Assembly: GCA_016931875.1 (NCBI GenBank)
Contig: JAFGDX010000082.1
Location: 1-7,285, forward strand
Direction: 5' to 3'
Length of the DNA: 7,285 bases
Source of the DNA: Prolixibacteraceae bacterium
GTDB lineage: Bacteria > Bacteroidota > Bacteroidia > Bacteroidales > Prolixibacteraceae
This document shows, one piece after another, positions 6,985 through 7,285 of the stretch. Both the position numbers and the translations under genes were made by a program. Every line of letters starts with the position of its first letter. Position 1 is the first letter of the stretch. The notes under the pieces were generated by a model. The model ran no database searches. It was not told where the DNA came from and saw only the letters and a list, made by a program, of their open reading frames with translations.

Positions 6985-7285
6985 TTTGTGTTTTGGGTCA
7001 TGCGGAACTAATTTTAGTGCATGTTTGTTCAAAGAAACAGGAACCGCAGTGGTTCAGTAAGTCCCGGATTGCCAGAAAAATTAACCGGCAAAACACGGTT
7101 GTCAAAACCACTGGAGTTGCCGGGTCAAAAGGATGGGAAGCACCAGCAGCCCCAAATTATGATTGGATTGCTGGTAAACAGCCATGGCTATCCCATCGGA
7201 TACCAAATATTCGAAGGCAACACATCAGAAACCAAAACCCTGATACCGGTACTTGAAACTTTTCAAAAGAAATTTTTCATTGACA
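6985..7285 (+). mobile_element. left part of a degenerate IS1634-like insertion sequence, left end approximate
   Basis: The transposase remnant starting at 7021 marks an insertion sequence whose left end should lie in the few dozen bases before that ATG. I set 6985 only as a rough boundary, within the sequence TTTTGTGTTTTGGGTCATGCGG; no terminal inverted repeat or target duplication can be confirmed because the right end is outside the window. Base use does not differ visibly from the host. Confidence 0.5.
7021..7285 (+). pseudogene. IS1634-family transposase remnant, frameshifted, internally deleted and cut by the window end
   Basis: The family N-terminus MFVQRNRNRSGSVS is read from the ATG at 7021 to 7062. 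Homology then continues one frame over, from about 7065 to 7130, as RIARKINRQNTVVKTTGVA then GSK, which implies loss of about one base near 7062-7065. From 7129 the original frame resumes far downstream in the protein: KDGKHQQPQIMIGLLVNS, then GYPIGYQIFEGNTSETKTL, to the window end. In full-length relatives these two blocks are separated by roughly 150 or more residues, including the Asp of the first catalytic block (DxTTLYFE type), which is therefore missing here. The second catalytic Asp would lie beyond the window. With a frameshift and a missing catalytic residue it cannot encode an active transposase. Family assignment is from recalled motifs, not a search. Confidence 0.8.

Noticed and set aside
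6993..7256. Apparent 87-residue + strand open frame
   Set aside because: Only its middle (about 7065-7130) matches transposase sequence. Its start and end are out of frame with the recognised blocks MFVQRNRNRSG and KDGKHQQPQ, so it is a chimera produced by the frameshift and deletion.
1..7285. CRISPR array, tRNA or rRNA genes, or riboswitch
   Set aside because: No regularly spaced repeats, no cloverleaf-like sequence and no recognised conserved RNA motif were seen by eye on either strand.

Overview
The window most likely comes from an anaerobic or facultatively anaerobic member of the Bacteroidota. The evidence is AT-rich, A/T-run-rich intergenic DNA, start codons without spaced Shine-Dalgarno sequences, signal peptides ending in Ser-Gln or Ala-Gln, a Bacteroidetes-style AAA/DUF4143-like ATPase, and a homodimer-type pyruvate:ferredoxin oxidoreductase. 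This placement is inferred from protein style and base composition; no rRNA or other marker gene is present.

Layout from left to right. (1) Positions 1-1128, + strand: an ATPase whose start lies before the window, with P-loop, winged-helix-like and C-terminal nuclease-like parts. Two normally acidic key positions appear changed. (2) Positions 1168-4719, +: a complete 1183-residue pyruvate:ferredoxin (flavodoxin) oxidoreductase, nifJ/por, with every cofactor ligand intact. (3) Positions 4740-4775: a strong hairpin terminator that works as drawn on both strands and overlaps the stop codon of the next, convergent gene. (4) Positions 4774-5571, - strand: a secreted class D (OXA-type) beta-lactamase with all signature motifs. 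(5) Positions 5572-5801: a 230-base divergent intergenic region with three inverted repeats that are candidate operators. (6) Positions 5802-6803, +: a secreted SMP-30/gluconolactonase-family lactone hydrolase. (7) Positions 6804-7020: non-coding DNA with palindromes. (8) Positions 7021-7285: the 5' part of a decayed IS1634-like transposase, with one frameshift and one internal deletion, running off the window.

The genes do not form one pathway. nifJ is central anaerobic carbon metabolism, converting pyruvate to acetyl-CoA plus reduced ferredoxin. The beta-lactamase and the lactonase-like protein are both predicted to be exported and share a divergent promoter region, so co-regulation is possible but unproven. 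I see no clear new multi-gene system. The points most worth a second look are the substituted ATPase, the inverted repeats between the two exported hydrolases, and the deletion junction in the transposase remnant.
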